Shown: positions 1 through 11,117, counted from the first letter of the stretch. The stretch is DNA of 64,000 bases from Candidatus Thiodiazotropha sp. CDECU1 (GCF_963455295.1 NZ_OY734020.1:1426001-1490000); one strand, 5' to 3'. The notes: generated by a model from the sequence alone, not told the origin. A program made the numbers and translations.

Positions 1-1
1 G

Positions 2-1951
2 GTCCGATTCAATGACCTCTCAGTGCAGGCTCGAATCGAGGATAGCCTGTTGCAGCAGTTCCAGTTCGACACGGATAACTACAGCGGTGGTGTACAGCGG
101 TTGACATTGAAGGAGCAGGCAGCAGTGGTGGCCGCCCGCACGCTTACCGATATGCAGCTAACCGACCTGCAACAACAGAAGCTCGATACCCTGCACGCGA
201 TCAAGGCGTTACGAAAACGCGATGACGTGGACTATGCAGAGCCCAACTACATCGTACACCCCTCGGCCATACCAAATGACGAGCACTACACGCTGCAGTG
301 GCACTATCCGCAGATCAATCTTCCCCAGGCCTGGGATATCACGACAGGGGACACTGACGTGATCGTGGCGGTCATCGATACCGGGGTGCTGCTCACTCAT
401 CCGGAAATGAGCGGCCAGCTCACGGCGGGATATGATTTCATCTCCGATGCTGAGAGTGCCGGTGACGGAGATGGTATCGATAGCGACCCCAATGATGAAG
501 GGGATGCCCTGCAGGATGGTACCTCCTCATCCTTTCATGGTACCCATGTAGCCGGTACCGTGGCTGCCCGGAGTAATAACAGCCAGGGTGCTGCCGGTGT
601 TGCCTGGGAGAGCAGGATAATGCCGATCCGGGTGCTGGGTAAGGACGGTGGCAATTCACTGGATCTCGCGGAAGGGATACGTTATGCGGCCGGGCTTTCC
701 AATGCCTCAGGTACCACACCCGCCCAACCGGCCGATATCATCAATATGAGTCTCGGGGGAAATTCCGACAGCCAGACCACCCGGGAAGCGGTGGCGGCGG
801 CCCGTGCGGAAGGCGTGATCATTATTGCCGCGTCGGGTAACGAGAGCACATCCCAGCTCTCCTATCCTGCCTCCTATCCGGGGGTGGTCTCAGTAAGCGC
901 GGTGGACATCAATCGGGATCTCGCATTCTATTCCAACTTTGGCACCATGATCGACGTGGCAGCGCCCGGTGGTGATTTGCGTGTGGACCTGAATGGGGAC
1001 TCGAGGCCAGATGGCATATTGAGTGCGGGTGCAGACGATTCGTCCGACACACTCAGTTATCAGTTGGTGTTCTATAACGGCACCTCCATGGCGGCCCCCC
1101 ATATCGCCGGGGTGGCGGCGCTGATGAAAGCGGTATATCCCGCGATGACCCCTGCCGAGTTCGATTCCATGCTGGCTGCGGGAGAACTCACCACCGATCT
1201 TGGTGATACGGGAAGAGACAATCTCTATGGCCATGGCCTGATCGATGCTTTCAAGGCGGTGGACGCGGCACAACAGCGGGGAGGGGGCGGAGTGCCCGTG
1301 GATCCTGCATTGAGTGTCAATCCCCAGAGCCTGAACTTCTCCCATAATCTGCAGAGCACCACACTTTTCATTGAACAGATCGGTGGCGATCTGGGAAGCG
1401 TCCAGATCGCTGAAGACATAAGCTGGCTGACCCTGCAAGCCAGTCAGGTGGATGGCTCGGGTTACGGCAGTTATAACGCCATCATCGATCGTTCCGGACT
1501 GGCTGCCGGGACCTATTCGGATACTATTCAGATCAGCGCCGGGAGTGCAAGCGAGACGGTTCAGGTCATCATGCAGGTGCTGGACATCTCCATTTCCGGT
1601 GATGCGGGAATCCACTATGTGCTGCTGGTGAATAATGATACCGACCAGGTGTTGCAGCAGTTTCAGGTGGAAGCGGTTGGCGAGAGCGTCAGCTACAGTT
1701 TTAGCGAGGTGGCAGCGGGTGACTACCTGATCTTTGCCGGGTCAGACATGGATATGGATGGCATCATTTGTGATTCTGGTGAGTCTTGCGGCGCATATGC
1801 AACCGCTTCGCAACCCAGCATCATCACTATTGAATCGAGCGATATCGTTGATCTGGATTTCACCACCTCTTATGAATACCAGTCACCGAGTTCTCAATCC
1901 CTCGAAAATACAACCCGGTCACTGGTTTTAAGACGCCTGGATGTAGAGTAA
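2..1951 (+). CDS. Secreted S8 (subtilisin-like) serine protease, 5' end outside window
   Basis: A secreted endopeptidase of the subtilisin family. The reading frame is open from base 2, so signal peptide and start lie upstream; the first in-window start codon (GTG at 23) has no visible ribosome binding site. Numbering from that GTG: remnant of an I9-type propeptide to about residue 85, then the triad Asp119 (VIDTG), His172 (HGTHVAG) and Ser355 (GTSMAAPH), with oxyanion Asn273 (SGNES). After a Gly-rich linker near 425 come about 200 residues of likely beta-sandwich: a BACON-like part (SVNPQSLNFS) and a module with an acidic DMDMDG loop and a CDSGESC cysteine pair. All catalytic residues are present, so it should be active. 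The next gene encodes a PrcB-like lipoprotein. Confidence 0.92.
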   Translation, partial: VRFNDLSVQARIEDSLLQQFQFDTDNYSGGVQRLTLKEQAAVVAARTLTDMQLTDLQQQKLDTLHAIKALRKRDDVDYAEPNYIVHPSAIPNDEHYTLQWHYPQINLPQAWDITTGDTDVIVAVIDTGVLLTHPEMSGQLTAGYDFISDAESAGDGDGIDSDPNDEGDALQDGTSSSFHGTHVAGTVAARSNNSQGAAGVAWESRIMPIRVLGKDGGNSLDLAEGIRYAAGLSNASGTTPAQPADIINMSLGGNSDSQTTREAVAAARAEGVIIIAASGNESTSQLSYPASYPGVVSVSAVDINRDLAFYSNFGTMIDVAAPGGDLRVDLNGDSRPDGILSAGADDSSDTLSYQLVFYNGTSMAAPHIAGVAALMKAVYPAMTPAEFDSMLAAGELTTDLGDTGRDNLYGHGLIDAFKAVDAAQQRGGGGVPVDPALSVNPQSLNFSHNLQSTTLFIEQIGGDLGSVQIAEDISWLTLQASQVDGSGYGSYNAIIDRSGLAAGTYSDTIQISAGSASETVQVIMQVLDISISGDAGIHYVLLVNNDTDQVLQQFQVEAVGESVSYSFSEVAAGDYLIFAGSDMDMDGIICDSGESCGAYATASQPSIITIESSDIVDLDFTTSYEYQSPSSQSLENTTRSLVLRRLDVE

Positions 1952-2008
1952 ATCCAGAGCAGGCAAAGATGCGTAACTCCAATACTGTAATAACTGGGGA
2001 ATGGCAGG

Positions 2009-2512
2009 ATGATACGATACATGATGCGATACAATTGGCAGAGATGGGGCGGCTTTGGGCTGATGTTACTGGTTGTTTCAGGGTGTAATACACTGGCCTC
2101 TTCTGCAATCAGCGTGCTTGATAAGGGATATGTATGCAGTGTCAACCAACCTGCGGGCGTGCAACTGGTATCTGATAGTGACAGGCAAAAGAGTGACAGC
2201 GCCAGAATTGGCAACGCGCCACAACAAAGCGCTGACAGCAGTGCGGATCAGGATCAATTCTGGATAATCAGAGTCAATATGGGGCAGCAACCAAGCGGTG
2301 GATATGGGCTAAGGTTACTCTCCGACCGTCTGGAAATCTCGTCCAATAGAGCAAGGGTCACCCTGGAGTGGTTGCAGCCCAAGCCTGGTAGTGTGCAAAT
2401 GCAGGCGCTTACCTATCCCTGTCTCTATCTGAAGATTGCCAAGGGCGACTATTCACAGTTGGAAATCGTTGATCAGGATGGTGAGGTCAGGTTCGACCTG
2501 AATCTCAATTGA
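2009..2512 (+). CDS. Lipoprotein with PrcB C-terminal-like domain
   Basis: 167 residues. The N-terminus has a hydrophobic stretch ending in a lipobox (LLVVSGC), predicting a lipid-anchored envelope protein. The C-terminal 85 residues carry the pattern of the PrcB C-terminal domain: GQQPSGGYGLRL, a run of beta-strands, then ALTYPCLYLKI. In the family, PrcB is an accessory of the Treponema PrtP (S8) protease complex. Here it follows an S8 protease gene by 57 bases on the same strand, so a protease-accessory role is a reasonable inference from context. The start has a GGGGA sequence about 8 bases upstream. The domain call is by motif recognition only. Confidence 0.7.
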   Translation: MIRYMMRYNWQRWGGFGLMLLVVSGCNTLASSAISVLDKGYVCSVNQPAGVQLVSDSDRQKSDSARIGNAPQQSADSSADQDQFWIIRVNMGQQPSGGYGLRLLSDRLEISSNRARVTLEWLQPKPGSVQMQALTYPCLYLKIAKGDYSQLEIVDQDGEVRFDLNLN

Positions 2513-2689
2513 TTGCCATCATCTCACTCTTATACCCTGCTCATGTTGGAGCGTGGTGAGAAGCGATTGTCCGGACAGTGATATTTTGTAATATTTATAA
2601 ACTGTGTGAAAAAATACCAAGTAAATATTTTTAATCGGTCTAGCATAGTTGTTATGGGTATTACATTGGTTTCTTAAGGGTAACAAGTC

Positions 2690-3061
2690 GTGTTAGTGGA
2701 AAATGCAACTATTACATTCGATGCACCTCATCCGGCGGCTGTATGGGCTGAAGCCATCTCCCTGGATCCGCTTCAGGTGGACTGCGTTACCACGATCATG
2801 CTGACAATCCTCGACAATCAATGCGAAATGGGACTGGAAGAACAGATTGCACTGATGGCCATATACAGCGTTGTCAAGCATCGTGACGGTGTAGTGTTGG
2901 AAAAGGCGGTACACCAGGCAATCGAACGTGCCCAGGTGTCCTACGATCAGCAGATAACAGACGAGATCCATGAACTTCGTCTGCATGCCGAGCGGGCAAT
3001 CCCCCGGCAGATCATGCGCTATTTCAAGCGTTTTCTACATGATTCCCTGTATGGTTTCTGA
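2690..3061 (+). CDS. Small conserved-looking hypothetical protein
   Basis: 123 residues, not recognised. It is soluble and mostly helical with no signal peptide or membrane segment; the C-terminal third is rich in Arg and His (RLHAERAIPRQIMRYFKRF). The GTG start is preceded by AAGGG at suitable spacing. It has its own AT-rich upstream region (2580-2680) and is convergent with the next gene, so it is probably monocistronic. Codon use resembles its neighbours, which supports a real gene. Confidence 0.55.
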   Translation: MLVENATITFDAPHPAAVWAEAISLDPLQVDCVTTIMLTILDNQCEMGLEEQIALMAIYSVVKHRDGVVLEKAVHQAIERAQVSYDQQITDEIHELRLHAERAIPRQIMRYFKRFLHDSLYGF

Positions 3062-3071
3062 CAGCCAGGCC

Positions 3072-3635
3072 CTAGTTCGGGATGATGGAGAGGGAGAGCC
3101 AGAGTAACGCAGCCTCATCGTCCTCTTGCAACGAATCCTTGAGAATGACATTTCCAGAATCGGTAACCCAATGCAGTACGGATTCCATTCCCTGAATGGT
3201 TGGAATCTGGGGATTGCTGTTGGCCGGTGCACCGAGCTGTTGCCAAAGCTGTTGTTTCAATATTTCATGATACTGACCGCGATAACCGATCTTCACGCCA
3301 TTTATCCAGCGATCAAGGAAGAAAATGGTTACATAGTGAGCGGGGATATCGTTGAATATGCCGATGCGCGAGGCGCATAAGCGATTGCCGAAGTTACTCA
3401 ATTCATCCTCACATGTCCAGGTTATGTCGGGAAAGACCTGTTTCAAATCCTCTTCACTGACCTGATTGTCGAGTGCCTTTAGATTCAAGGCGATCTCATC
3501 TTCGCCCCACAGGGTCAGCAGAACGATGTCTGTGCGACGCTGGCCATCATCGGTGAAGACCAGCCAGAATATCGGTCCGATGACAACGAAGAATGCCAGG
3601 ATACGTTTATAGAAAGAGGGAATTTTGAAATTCAT
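3072..3635 (-). CDS. Hypothetical protein with one N-terminal membrane segment
   Basis: 187 residues, family not recognised. A basic N-terminus (MNFKIPSFYKR) is followed by one hydrophobic segment at about 11-27 (ILAFFVVIGPIFWLVF), so it is probably anchored in the inner membrane with a periplasmic domain. Three cysteines (TCEDE and NRLCAS contain two) and a Trp-rich tail are visible. No clear Shine-Dalgarno sequence precedes the ATG. It lies downstream of acs on the same strand, with a strong hairpin between them, so it may or may not be co-transcribed. Confidence 0.6.
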   Translation of the reverse strand: MNFKIPSFYKRILAFFVVIGPIFWLVFTDDGQRRTDIVLLTLWGEDEIALNLKALDNQVSEEDLKQVFPDITWTCEDELSNFGNRLCASRIGIFNDIPAHYVTIFFLDRWINGVKIGYRGQYHEILKQQLWQQLGAPANSNPQIPTIQGMESVLHWVTDSGNVILKDSLQEDDEAALLWLSLSIIPN

Positions 3636-3678
3636 GAAATCATTGATTCTTTTTTAGTGGCGACACCCGATTGAGAAT

Positions 3679-3713
3679 CGCCCCATTGGTATTCATTCGG
3701 TACCGATGGGGCG
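3679..3713. other. Strong hairpin between acs and the next gene
   Basis: CGCCCCATTGGTA and TACCGATGGGGCG form a 13-bp stem (12 Watson-Crick pairs and one G-T) around a 9-base loop. It sits just beyond the acs stop codon. There is no T-tract on either side, so it is not a textbook intrinsic terminator; an mRNA-stabilising 3' hairpin or attenuating structure for acs is more likely. Confidence 0.5.
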
Positions 3714-3749
3714 CTCCTGGTGAGGGGGTTGGACACCAGACTATAGGTG

Positions 3750-5696
<1,947 letters not shown>

Positions 5697-5784
5697 TGGA
5701 TTCTCCTCAACGGTGGTTATTCATTCTCAACAGCAGATATGTCTCTGTCTTTATATTCCCATATTTACACCATTCTATGGCCAG

Positions 5785-6477
5785 TCAGCGTGTAAGGAAA
5801 CGCTTGAGTTGGCACTGGCTGGGTTTCGGCACCATCTCAGATGCCATAGCTAAAAACAATTCAGCAGTGGCGACAGCGTCACTGAGTGCATTGTGTGCCT
5901 TGTAATTCGGTAAATTATAACGTGGGCGCAGGTTGAACAGGCGTAGATCCCCAGGCTGGATGGTGTGATTCCGGCGTTCGAAAATGCGTTGCCCGAGTAC
6001 CAGGGTATCGATTATCGGAATCACGAAGGGTGCGCCGAACAACTTTTGACATGCCGCGTTGATGAAGTTCTGTTCAATCGCGGAATAGTGCACCAGCATA
6101 ACCTTGCCGGCCATGCGTTGCAGGAGCTCCTGCAGGGCTTCCTGAATCGAAACCCCGGTCGCCGCTTGGTCATCGGTGATCTGGTGGATCACCGCAGACT
6201 CCTCCGGGATATCCTCGTCGACTGTGATCAACTGATGACGTGCCGTCTCGAGTTTGATGGTCATATGATGCATCTCAACCAGACCAAAACTGAGAATCTT
6301 GTCCTTTTTCGGATCGAGACCAGTGGTTTCAAGATCCAGGGAAACAATCGACAACTCCTCACATTGGGTTTTATTGGAGGTTAACGGAGTCGATAGATAG
6401 TCATGCAGAATCCCCGGTTCAGCTTGGGCCAAAGCCCTTTTTCTTAAGGAATCAAGACTGAGGAATTTTGTCAGCAT
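5785..6477 (-). CDS. DnaQ-like 3'-5' exonuclease (DEDD family)
   Basis: 230 residues with the RNase T/DnaQ exonuclease fold. Exo I motif SLDLETTGLDP gives metal ligands Asp48 and Glu50; Exo II lies near LVHYSAIEQNF; Exo III is HNALSDAVAT near residue 200, the DEDDh arrangement. The start codon is 2 bases beyond the stop of the DUF294 gene, so translation is probably coupled. This pair next to an acetate symporter and acs is a conserved gammaproteobacterial arrangement. The substrate (DNA repair or small-RNA trimming) is unknown; it is not the polymerase III epsilon subunit, which is normally next to rnhA. Confidence 0.88.
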   Translation of the reverse strand: MLTKFLSLDSLRKRALAQAEPGILHDYLSTPLTSNKTQCEELSIVSLDLETTGLDPKKDKILSFGLVEMHHMTIKLETARHQLITVDEDIPEESAVIHQITDDQAATGVSIQEALQELLQRMAGKVMLVHYSAIEQNFINAACQKLFGAPFVIPIIDTLVLGQRIFERRNHTIQPGDLRLFNLRPRYNLPNYKAHNALSDAVATAELFLAMASEMVPKPSQCQLKRFLTR

Positions 6478-6479
6478 AG

Positions 6480-8366
6480 CTATACGAAACGTCCGCCCTG
6501 GTAACGGTTTTCCATCGCATCCTGCATCTCCTGGATTACCCGGAAGGCATCCTTCAAGTGCCTGCGCTCCAGATCCGACAGCTCTTCTGGTGACAGATAG
6601 TTGTCGGGTTTGATGCCTTTGCGGATCTGTTCCGCCTGATGAAAGATGCGGATGCTGGCGATGAACTCCAATGCATCGACCAGGTTTTCTCCCATGTCGC
6701 GGCTGAGGACGGTGGTTTCCGCCGCTGCCTCCAATCGTTCTGTGGTATTCACCGGCGTGAGGCCCTGGTCGAGGGCGAACACACGCGCGATATCGGTGAT
6801 GGGGACGATACCCCGGTGTTTGATATCGAATGTGTCGTCATGTTTTCCACCATGTATCAGCACAAAGGTGCGGAAAAATCCGAGCGGTGGCCGGTGTTGC
6901 AGGGCGTTGGCCGCCATGAATGCGGTGAATATGCCGTGTCCGCGTGTTTTGTTGAGAACGTCGGATCGTAACTCGTTGAACAGCTCAACTTCGCCGTATA
7001 CCGGGCGTAGATCGAAAAAGATGCTCGACAGCATCAGTGCCATGGGTTCAGGCTTGTTGATCCAGGTATTGAAATATTTCCGCCAGATTTGCAGGGTCTG
7101 GCGCCATTTCGGATTCGTCGCCATGGCATTACCCGGGCAGTAGATGAAACCGCATGCATTAAGACCGTCGGAGACCCGCTTCGCCAAGGTCTCGAAGTAG
7201 TCGGCGTGTTCTGGTTTCATCTCATCCGATATGAGCAGGGCGTTGTCTTGATCGGAATGAGATGTCTGTTCACCGCGTGCCTGGGAACCGCCGCACAACC
7301 AGACATAGCGTACTGGCGGCGGTCCAAGTTCGGTCTCGGCCATCTCGATCAGGCGTGCCGTCAATGAATCCGTGATAGAGGAGATGGCCTCGCCAATATG
7401 CAGTGCCGAGGCATTGGAATTGGCGAGTTGGAACTGCAGGTCTGGCAGCCTTTCGCTCACCAGTGACAGGTCATCCACGCTGGCGGCCTTGCGGATATCG
7501 CTTGCCAGATAGGCCGAGTTCGTGGATTGATGGCGAGCCAGGTCGGTAGCGGTCAGCATGCCGACAACATCTTCACCCCGTTTCACCGGGAGATGATGCA
7601 CATGCAGTCGGGTCATGGTCATCAATGCCTGAATCGCCATGGTGCTTTCCTGAATGGTTTCCAGGTTTGTGGTCATGATTTGGCTCACCGGGCGATCCAC
7701 GGAGACGCCTGCCGCAATGCATCGTTTGCGCAGGTCCCGGTCGGTGATGATGCCGGCCAGCTGTGTCCCATCCATGATCATCACCGATGAGACATTCTTA
7801 TCGCTCATCAACTCCGCTGCCTGGCGGATTGTGCTGTTGATATCGATCGTGACCGGTCTCTTTTTGATCAGGTCGGAGACCTCGACTGTCATCTCGGCGA
7901 TGGGACTCTTCTCTTCTCCATAATCCTGCAGGGTACGGACCGCCTGTTTCAGGCGATCCCTGATCGATTCGGCAAAGTGACGGTCGAAGGCCGGTTCTGT
8001 TTTACGCAGCATCTTCAGCACGTCGCAGGAGAGTTGATAGATCAGGCTGTCCTCGACGGCCAGGCCGTGGGTGACCCGGCTGAAATCGATCAACTGGCAA
8101 TCCGTGGTGTAGAGGCCGCCCTCAGCCAGTTTCTCCACCAGGTTGTCTTCATCGTCGCGGAGTTCGATGGCGCCGCTACGCAGGATATAGATAAAGCCCT
8201 TGAGCGAATCAGCGGGAGGGAACAGGCTGCCTCTGCGCAGATAACGAATTTCAAGGGATTTGGGAAGTTGATTGAGTTGCTCTTCGGGCAGGGCATCGAA
8301 GGGGGGGCGTTGTGCCAGAAAATCGCGAATCTCGACCAGTTCGATTTCCATAGATGTGGCTCGCAT
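6480..8366 (-). CDS. DUF294 nucleotidyltransferase with cNMP-binding and CBS domains
   Basis: 628-residue cytoplasmic protein. Order: cyclic-nucleotide-binding-like beta-barrel about 20-130, two CBS repeats about 160-285 (ITDRDLRKRC and LTATDLAR motifs), DUF294 nucleotidyltransferase about 320-460 with the pol-beta-type core GSQARGEQTSHSDQDNALL (GS plus DQD), and the DUF294 C-terminal substrate-recognition domain. The architecture resembles GlnD-type uridylyltransferases, so it probably modifies a partner in response to adenine nucleotides. Its position beside the acetate symporter suggests it tunes acetate uptake or activation; this is inference. A second ATG at codon 6 (MEIELVEIRDF) is an equally plausible start. 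A terminator separates it from the symporter gene. Confidence 0.88.
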   Translation of the reverse strand: MRATSMEIELVEIRDFLAQRPPFDALPEEQLNQLPKSLEIRYLRRGSLFPPADSLKGFIYILRSGAIELRDDEDNLVEKLAEGGLYTTDCQLIDFSRVTHGLAVEDSLIYQLSCDVLKMLRKTEPAFDRHFAESIRDRLKQAVRTLQDYGEEKSPIAEMTVEVSDLIKKRPVTIDINSTIRQAAELMSDKNVSSVMIMDGTQLAGIITDRDLRKRCIAAGVSVDRPVSQIMTTNLETIQESTMAIQALMTMTRLHVHHLPVKRGEDVVGMLTATDLARHQSTNSAYLASDIRKAASVDDLSLVSERLPDLQFQLANSNASALHIGEAISSITDSLTARLIEMAETELGPPPVRYVWLCGGSQARGEQTSHSDQDNALLISDEMKPEHADYFETLAKRVSDGLNACGFIYCPGNAMATNPKWRQTLQIWRKYFNTWINKPEPMALMLSSIFFDLRPVYGEVELFNELRSDVLNKTRGHGIFTAFMAANALQHRPPLGFFRTFVLIHGGKHDDTFDIKHRGIVPITDIARVFALDQGLTPVNTTERLEAAAETTVLSRDMGENLVDALEFIASIRIFHQAEQIRKGIKPDNYLSPEELSDLERRHLKDAFRVIQEMQDAMENRYQGGRFV

Positions 8367-8480
8367 ACGACTGGAGTTGAAACCCAGTAGTATGGTGAAA
8401 AAAATTAACTTTGTAACTATTCAGCAGCCCTCTGGTGCTAGGCTGGTGGATAGTCACCACCAATGATGCTTTGCTGCAGT

Positions 8481-8505
8481 TAAAAAGGCCCCGCCGAAGC
8501 GGGGC
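8481..8505 (-). terminator. Rho-independent terminator of the symporter operon
   Basis: Read on the minus strand, the 7-bp perfect stem GCCCCGC/GCGGGGC with the tetraloop TTCG is followed directly by CTTTTTA. It lies 28 bases past the symporter stop codon and before the DUF294 gene, so it should end or attenuate transcription of the DUF4212-symporter unit. Confidence 0.88.
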
Positions 8506-8532
8506 ACTTGATTACAGCTTTATGTTTTTTTA

Positions 8533-10317
8533 TTAGTGATCGATTGCGCCTGCAGCGCCCTTGGGTACACGGATATCCTCCACCAGGTGCTGGATATGTT
8601 CCGGCGGTGGAGCGGTGACCTTGGAGACAATGATGGCGACGACGAAGTTCACCAGTGCGCCAACGGCACCGAAGGCGTTCGGCGAAATACCGAGGAACCA
8701 GCTTGGACCCAAGTCACCCAGGAACGAGGTACCCGGAATGAACATGATGCCCTTGTGCTGGAACACATACAGCATGGTGACACCGATACCGGAGATCATG
8801 CCCCAGATCGCACCCGCACGGTTCATCTTCTTGTAGAAGATACCCATCATCAGCACGGGGAAGATGGAGCTTGCCGCGAGACCGAAGGCGATGGCCACTG
8901 TACCGGCTGCGAAATCCGGTGGATGGAGACCGAAGTAACCGGCCAGACCGATCGCACCCGCCATGGCGATACGTCCCGCCATCAACTCATTCTTCTCTGA
9001 AATGTCAGGCACGAAGACACCCTTCAAGAGGTCATGAGAGATAGAGGAGGAGATCGCCAGCAACAGGCCGGCAGCGGTGGAGAGGGCGGCTGCGAGACCA
9101 CCGGCCACCACCAGGGCGACAACCCAGTTGGGCAGATTGGCGATTTCCGGATTGGCCAATACCATGATGTCACGGTCGACCTTGGTCATCTCATTACCCT
9201 TCCAACCAAAGCTCTCGGCCTTGGCAGCGAACTCCGCGTTCTTCTCGTTGTAGTACTGGATGCGGCCGTCGCCGTTCTTGTCTTCCCACTGCAACAGGCC
9301 GGTCTTCTGCCAGTTGGTCATCCACTGCGGCACCTTGGCGATTTCGATATTGCCTTCGGCGCTGCCGACTTCACCAGTCTGGATGGTGTTCATCAGGTTC
9401 AAGCGAGCCATGGAACCGACAGCAGGTGCTGTGGTGTAGAGAATGGCGATGAAGACCAGTGCCCAACCGGCTGAGGAACGGGCGTCCTTGACCTTGGGTA
9501 CAGTGAAGAATCGGATGATGACGTGGGGCAGGCCCGCGGTACCGATCATCAGGGAGAGGGTATAGACAAACATGTTCAGTTTGCTGCCCATCACCTGCGT
9601 CGTGTACTGATTGAAGCCAAGATCCGTTACCACCTGGTCCAGGCGATCCATCATGTAGGTACCTGAACCGTCCGCCATGGCGCTACCGATTCCCAGCTGG
9701 GGAATAGGGTTGCCGGTGATGTTCAGGGAGATGAAGATCGCAGGTACCGTGTAGGCGAAGATCAACACGCAGTACTGAGCAATCTGGGTGTAGGTGATAC
9801 CCTTCATGCCGCCCATAACCGCGTAGATGAATACTATGCCCATACCGATATAGAGGCCGGTGTCGTATTCAGTCTCGAGAAAGCGGGAGAAGGCAACGCC
9901 GATACCCTTCATCTGACCGATTACATAGGTGATCGAGGCGATGATCAGACAGATGACCGCTACGATACGCGCGGTACGCGAGTAGTAACGATCGCCGATG
10001 AACTCGGGTACGGTGAACTTGCCGAACTTACGCAGATAGGGGGCGAGCAGCAGTGCCAGAAGCACGTAGCCGCCGGTCCAACCCATCAGGAAGACAGAAG
10101 CACCATAGCCGTTGAACGCGATCAAACCGGCCATCGAGATAAAAGAAGCAGCGGACATCCAGTCAGCAGCGGTTGCCATACCGTTGGCGACGGGGTGTAC
10201 ACCCCGGCCAGCCGCATAGAACTCACCGGTGGTTCCCGCACGTGCCCAGAAGGCGATGCCGATGTAGAGGGCGAAGGTAGCGCCGACTACGACATAGGTT
10301 AATGTTTGCAGATCCAT
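8533..10317 (-). CDS. Sodium:solute symporter (ActP/VC2705-type, probable acetate permease)
   Basis: 594-residue inner-membrane transporter of the SSS family with about 13 hydrophobic segments. N-terminal segment, the signature GRGVHPVANGMATAADWMSA (sodium and substrate region, TM1-2), and AALSTAAGLLLAISSSISHD in the later half are family hallmarks. It contains a hydrophilic insert (around residues 330-390, ENKNGDGRIQYYNEKNAEF region) typical of the VC2705 subfamily. The adjacent 84-residue DUF4212 protein is the known small partner of this subfamily. With acs nearby, a role in acetate or related monocarboxylate uptake is likely; the exact substrate cannot be read from sequence. Confidence 0.9.
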   Translation of the reverse strand: MDLQTLTYVVVGATFALYIGIAFWARAGTTGEFYAAGRGVHPVANGMATAADWMSAASFISMAGLIAFNGYGASVFLMGWTGGYVLLALLLAPYLRKFGKFTVPEFIGDRYYSRTARIVAVICLIIASITYVIGQMKGIGVAFSRFLETEYDTGLYIGMGIVFIYAVMGGMKGITYTQIAQYCVLIFAYTVPAIFISLNITGNPIPQLGIGSAMADGSGTYMMDRLDQVVTDLGFNQYTTQVMGSKLNMFVYTLSLMIGTAGLPHVIIRFFTVPKVKDARSSAGWALVFIAILYTTAPAVGSMARLNLMNTIQTGEVGSAEGNIEIAKVPQWMTNWQKTGLLQWEDKNGDGRIQYYNEKNAEFAAKAESFGWKGNEMTKVDRDIMVLANPEIANLPNWVVALVVAGGLAAALSTAAGLLLAISSSISHDLLKGVFVPDISEKNELMAGRIAMAGAIGLAGYFGLHPPDFAAGTVAIAFGLAASSIFPVLMMGIFYKKMNRAGAIWGMISGIGVTMLYVFQHKGIMFIPGTSFLGDLGPSWFLGISPNAFGAVGALVNFVVAIIVSKVTAPPPEHIQHLVEDIRVPKGAAGAIDH

Positions 10318-10333
10318 GAGTCAGTTTCCCCCA

Positions 10334-10588
10334 TTAGTCCTCATGGACGTCGAATTCGACATCCAGAGCATTCATGCGTTTAGCGTAGACGTAGATCAGC
10401 ACCAGAAAGGTATAGATCGAGCCATTCTGAGCAAACCAGAATCCCAATCCGACGCCGCCAATCTTAATGGTATTGAGCGGTTCCACTAAGATGATGCCGA
10501 ATAGGAACGAGCAGATAAACCAAATCGCCAGCAAGATGCTTACTAGGCGAATATTGGCTTTCCAATACTGTTCAGCAGTTTTATTCAT
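10334..10588 (-). CDS. DUF4212 small subunit of SSS symporter
   Basis: 84-residue membrane protein with two hydrophobic segments (LVSILLAIWFICSFLFGIIL and IYTFLVLIYVYAKRM). The N-terminal YWKANIRL and GFWFAQNGS before the second segment are characteristic of DUF4212 (putative solute:sodium symporter small subunit). It is the first gene of the unit, 16 bases ahead of the symporter, and is probably needed for its function or assembly. A GGCGGAG ribosome binding site precedes the ATG. Confidence 0.92.
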   Translation of the reverse strand: MNKTAEQYWKANIRLVSILLAIWFICSFLFGIILVEPLNTIKIGGVGLGFWFAQNGSIYTFLVLIYVYAKRMNALDVEFDVHED

Positions 10589-10710
10589 GTCATGATCACT
10601 CCGCCATATAAATAAGTTCTGTCATAAGAGTGTTTGTCACTTGCTATGACTCCTGTCGGTTATCGAGTGAAGCGAGATGATCTATCCCTGAAGTGAACAA
10701 ACAATGCGTT

Positions 10711-10737
10711 GTGTTACCGCACAGATAGCGGTCACAC
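10711..10737. promoter_or_regulatory. Imperfect inverted repeat upstream of the symporter operon
   Basis: GTGTTACCGC and GCGGTCACAC form a 10-bp inverted repeat (one mismatch) separated by 7 bases. It contains the same TGTTACC half-site as the perfect palindrome at 10825-10843 and lies about 123 bases upstream of the DUF4212 start. Possible second binding site for the same regulator. Confidence 0.4.
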
Positions 10738-10824
10738 ACTGCACTATTTTGTGGCGCAAAGCATGATATTGTCAAATAAAACAATGGCTTAAGCATGGCG
10801 CAGGCATGTTGCATGGCAGCATTC

Positions 10825-10843
10825 ATGTTACCTTGGGTAACAT
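10825..10843. promoter_or_regulatory. Palindromic operator ATGTTACC-N3-GGTAACAT
   Basis: A perfect 8-bp inverted repeat with a TTG spacer, about 237 bases upstream of the DUF4212-symporter operon. The core TGTTACC-N3-GGTAACA recurs only once more in the window, at 17842-17860 in front of the kinase/regulator operon. The natural candidate to bind both is the NtrC-like regulator encoded at 13350-14687. The rest of the 10589-11117 gap holds GC-poor promoter-like sequence without a gene. Confidence 0.6.
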
Positions 10844-11117
10844 CTCTACAGGTGGGTTGTAACCTAAAGAATCGCTGTGCGTTTCCATCGGTAAGAAACT
10901 TTTTTTTTCCCGATGATTCGGGCGGGAGGGAAAAGGCACCCCAATCGATACCCTGAGATCAGGCACCGGGATGGATAGGGGATTGGGCCAAAGATGCTTT
11001 TAGCCACTCGTGATAGCATAATCCCCATCTGATCCTTGGCCTGCCTGGAGAGGGATGCAAGCAGTCAAAGAATTGTAAAACCAGGATCAGTCAGTGTGAG
11101 CTTTTTTGGATACCCCG

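Noticed and set aside
890-1615. Long antisense open frame inside the protease gene
   Set aside because: It is a shadow of the S8 gene on the other strand with no recognisable motifs.
10909-10922. CCCGA-TGAT-TCGGG hairpin beside a T-run
   Set aside because: The T-run lies before the hairpin on the plus strand and becomes an A-run after it on the minus strand, so it does not make an intrinsic terminator in either direction.
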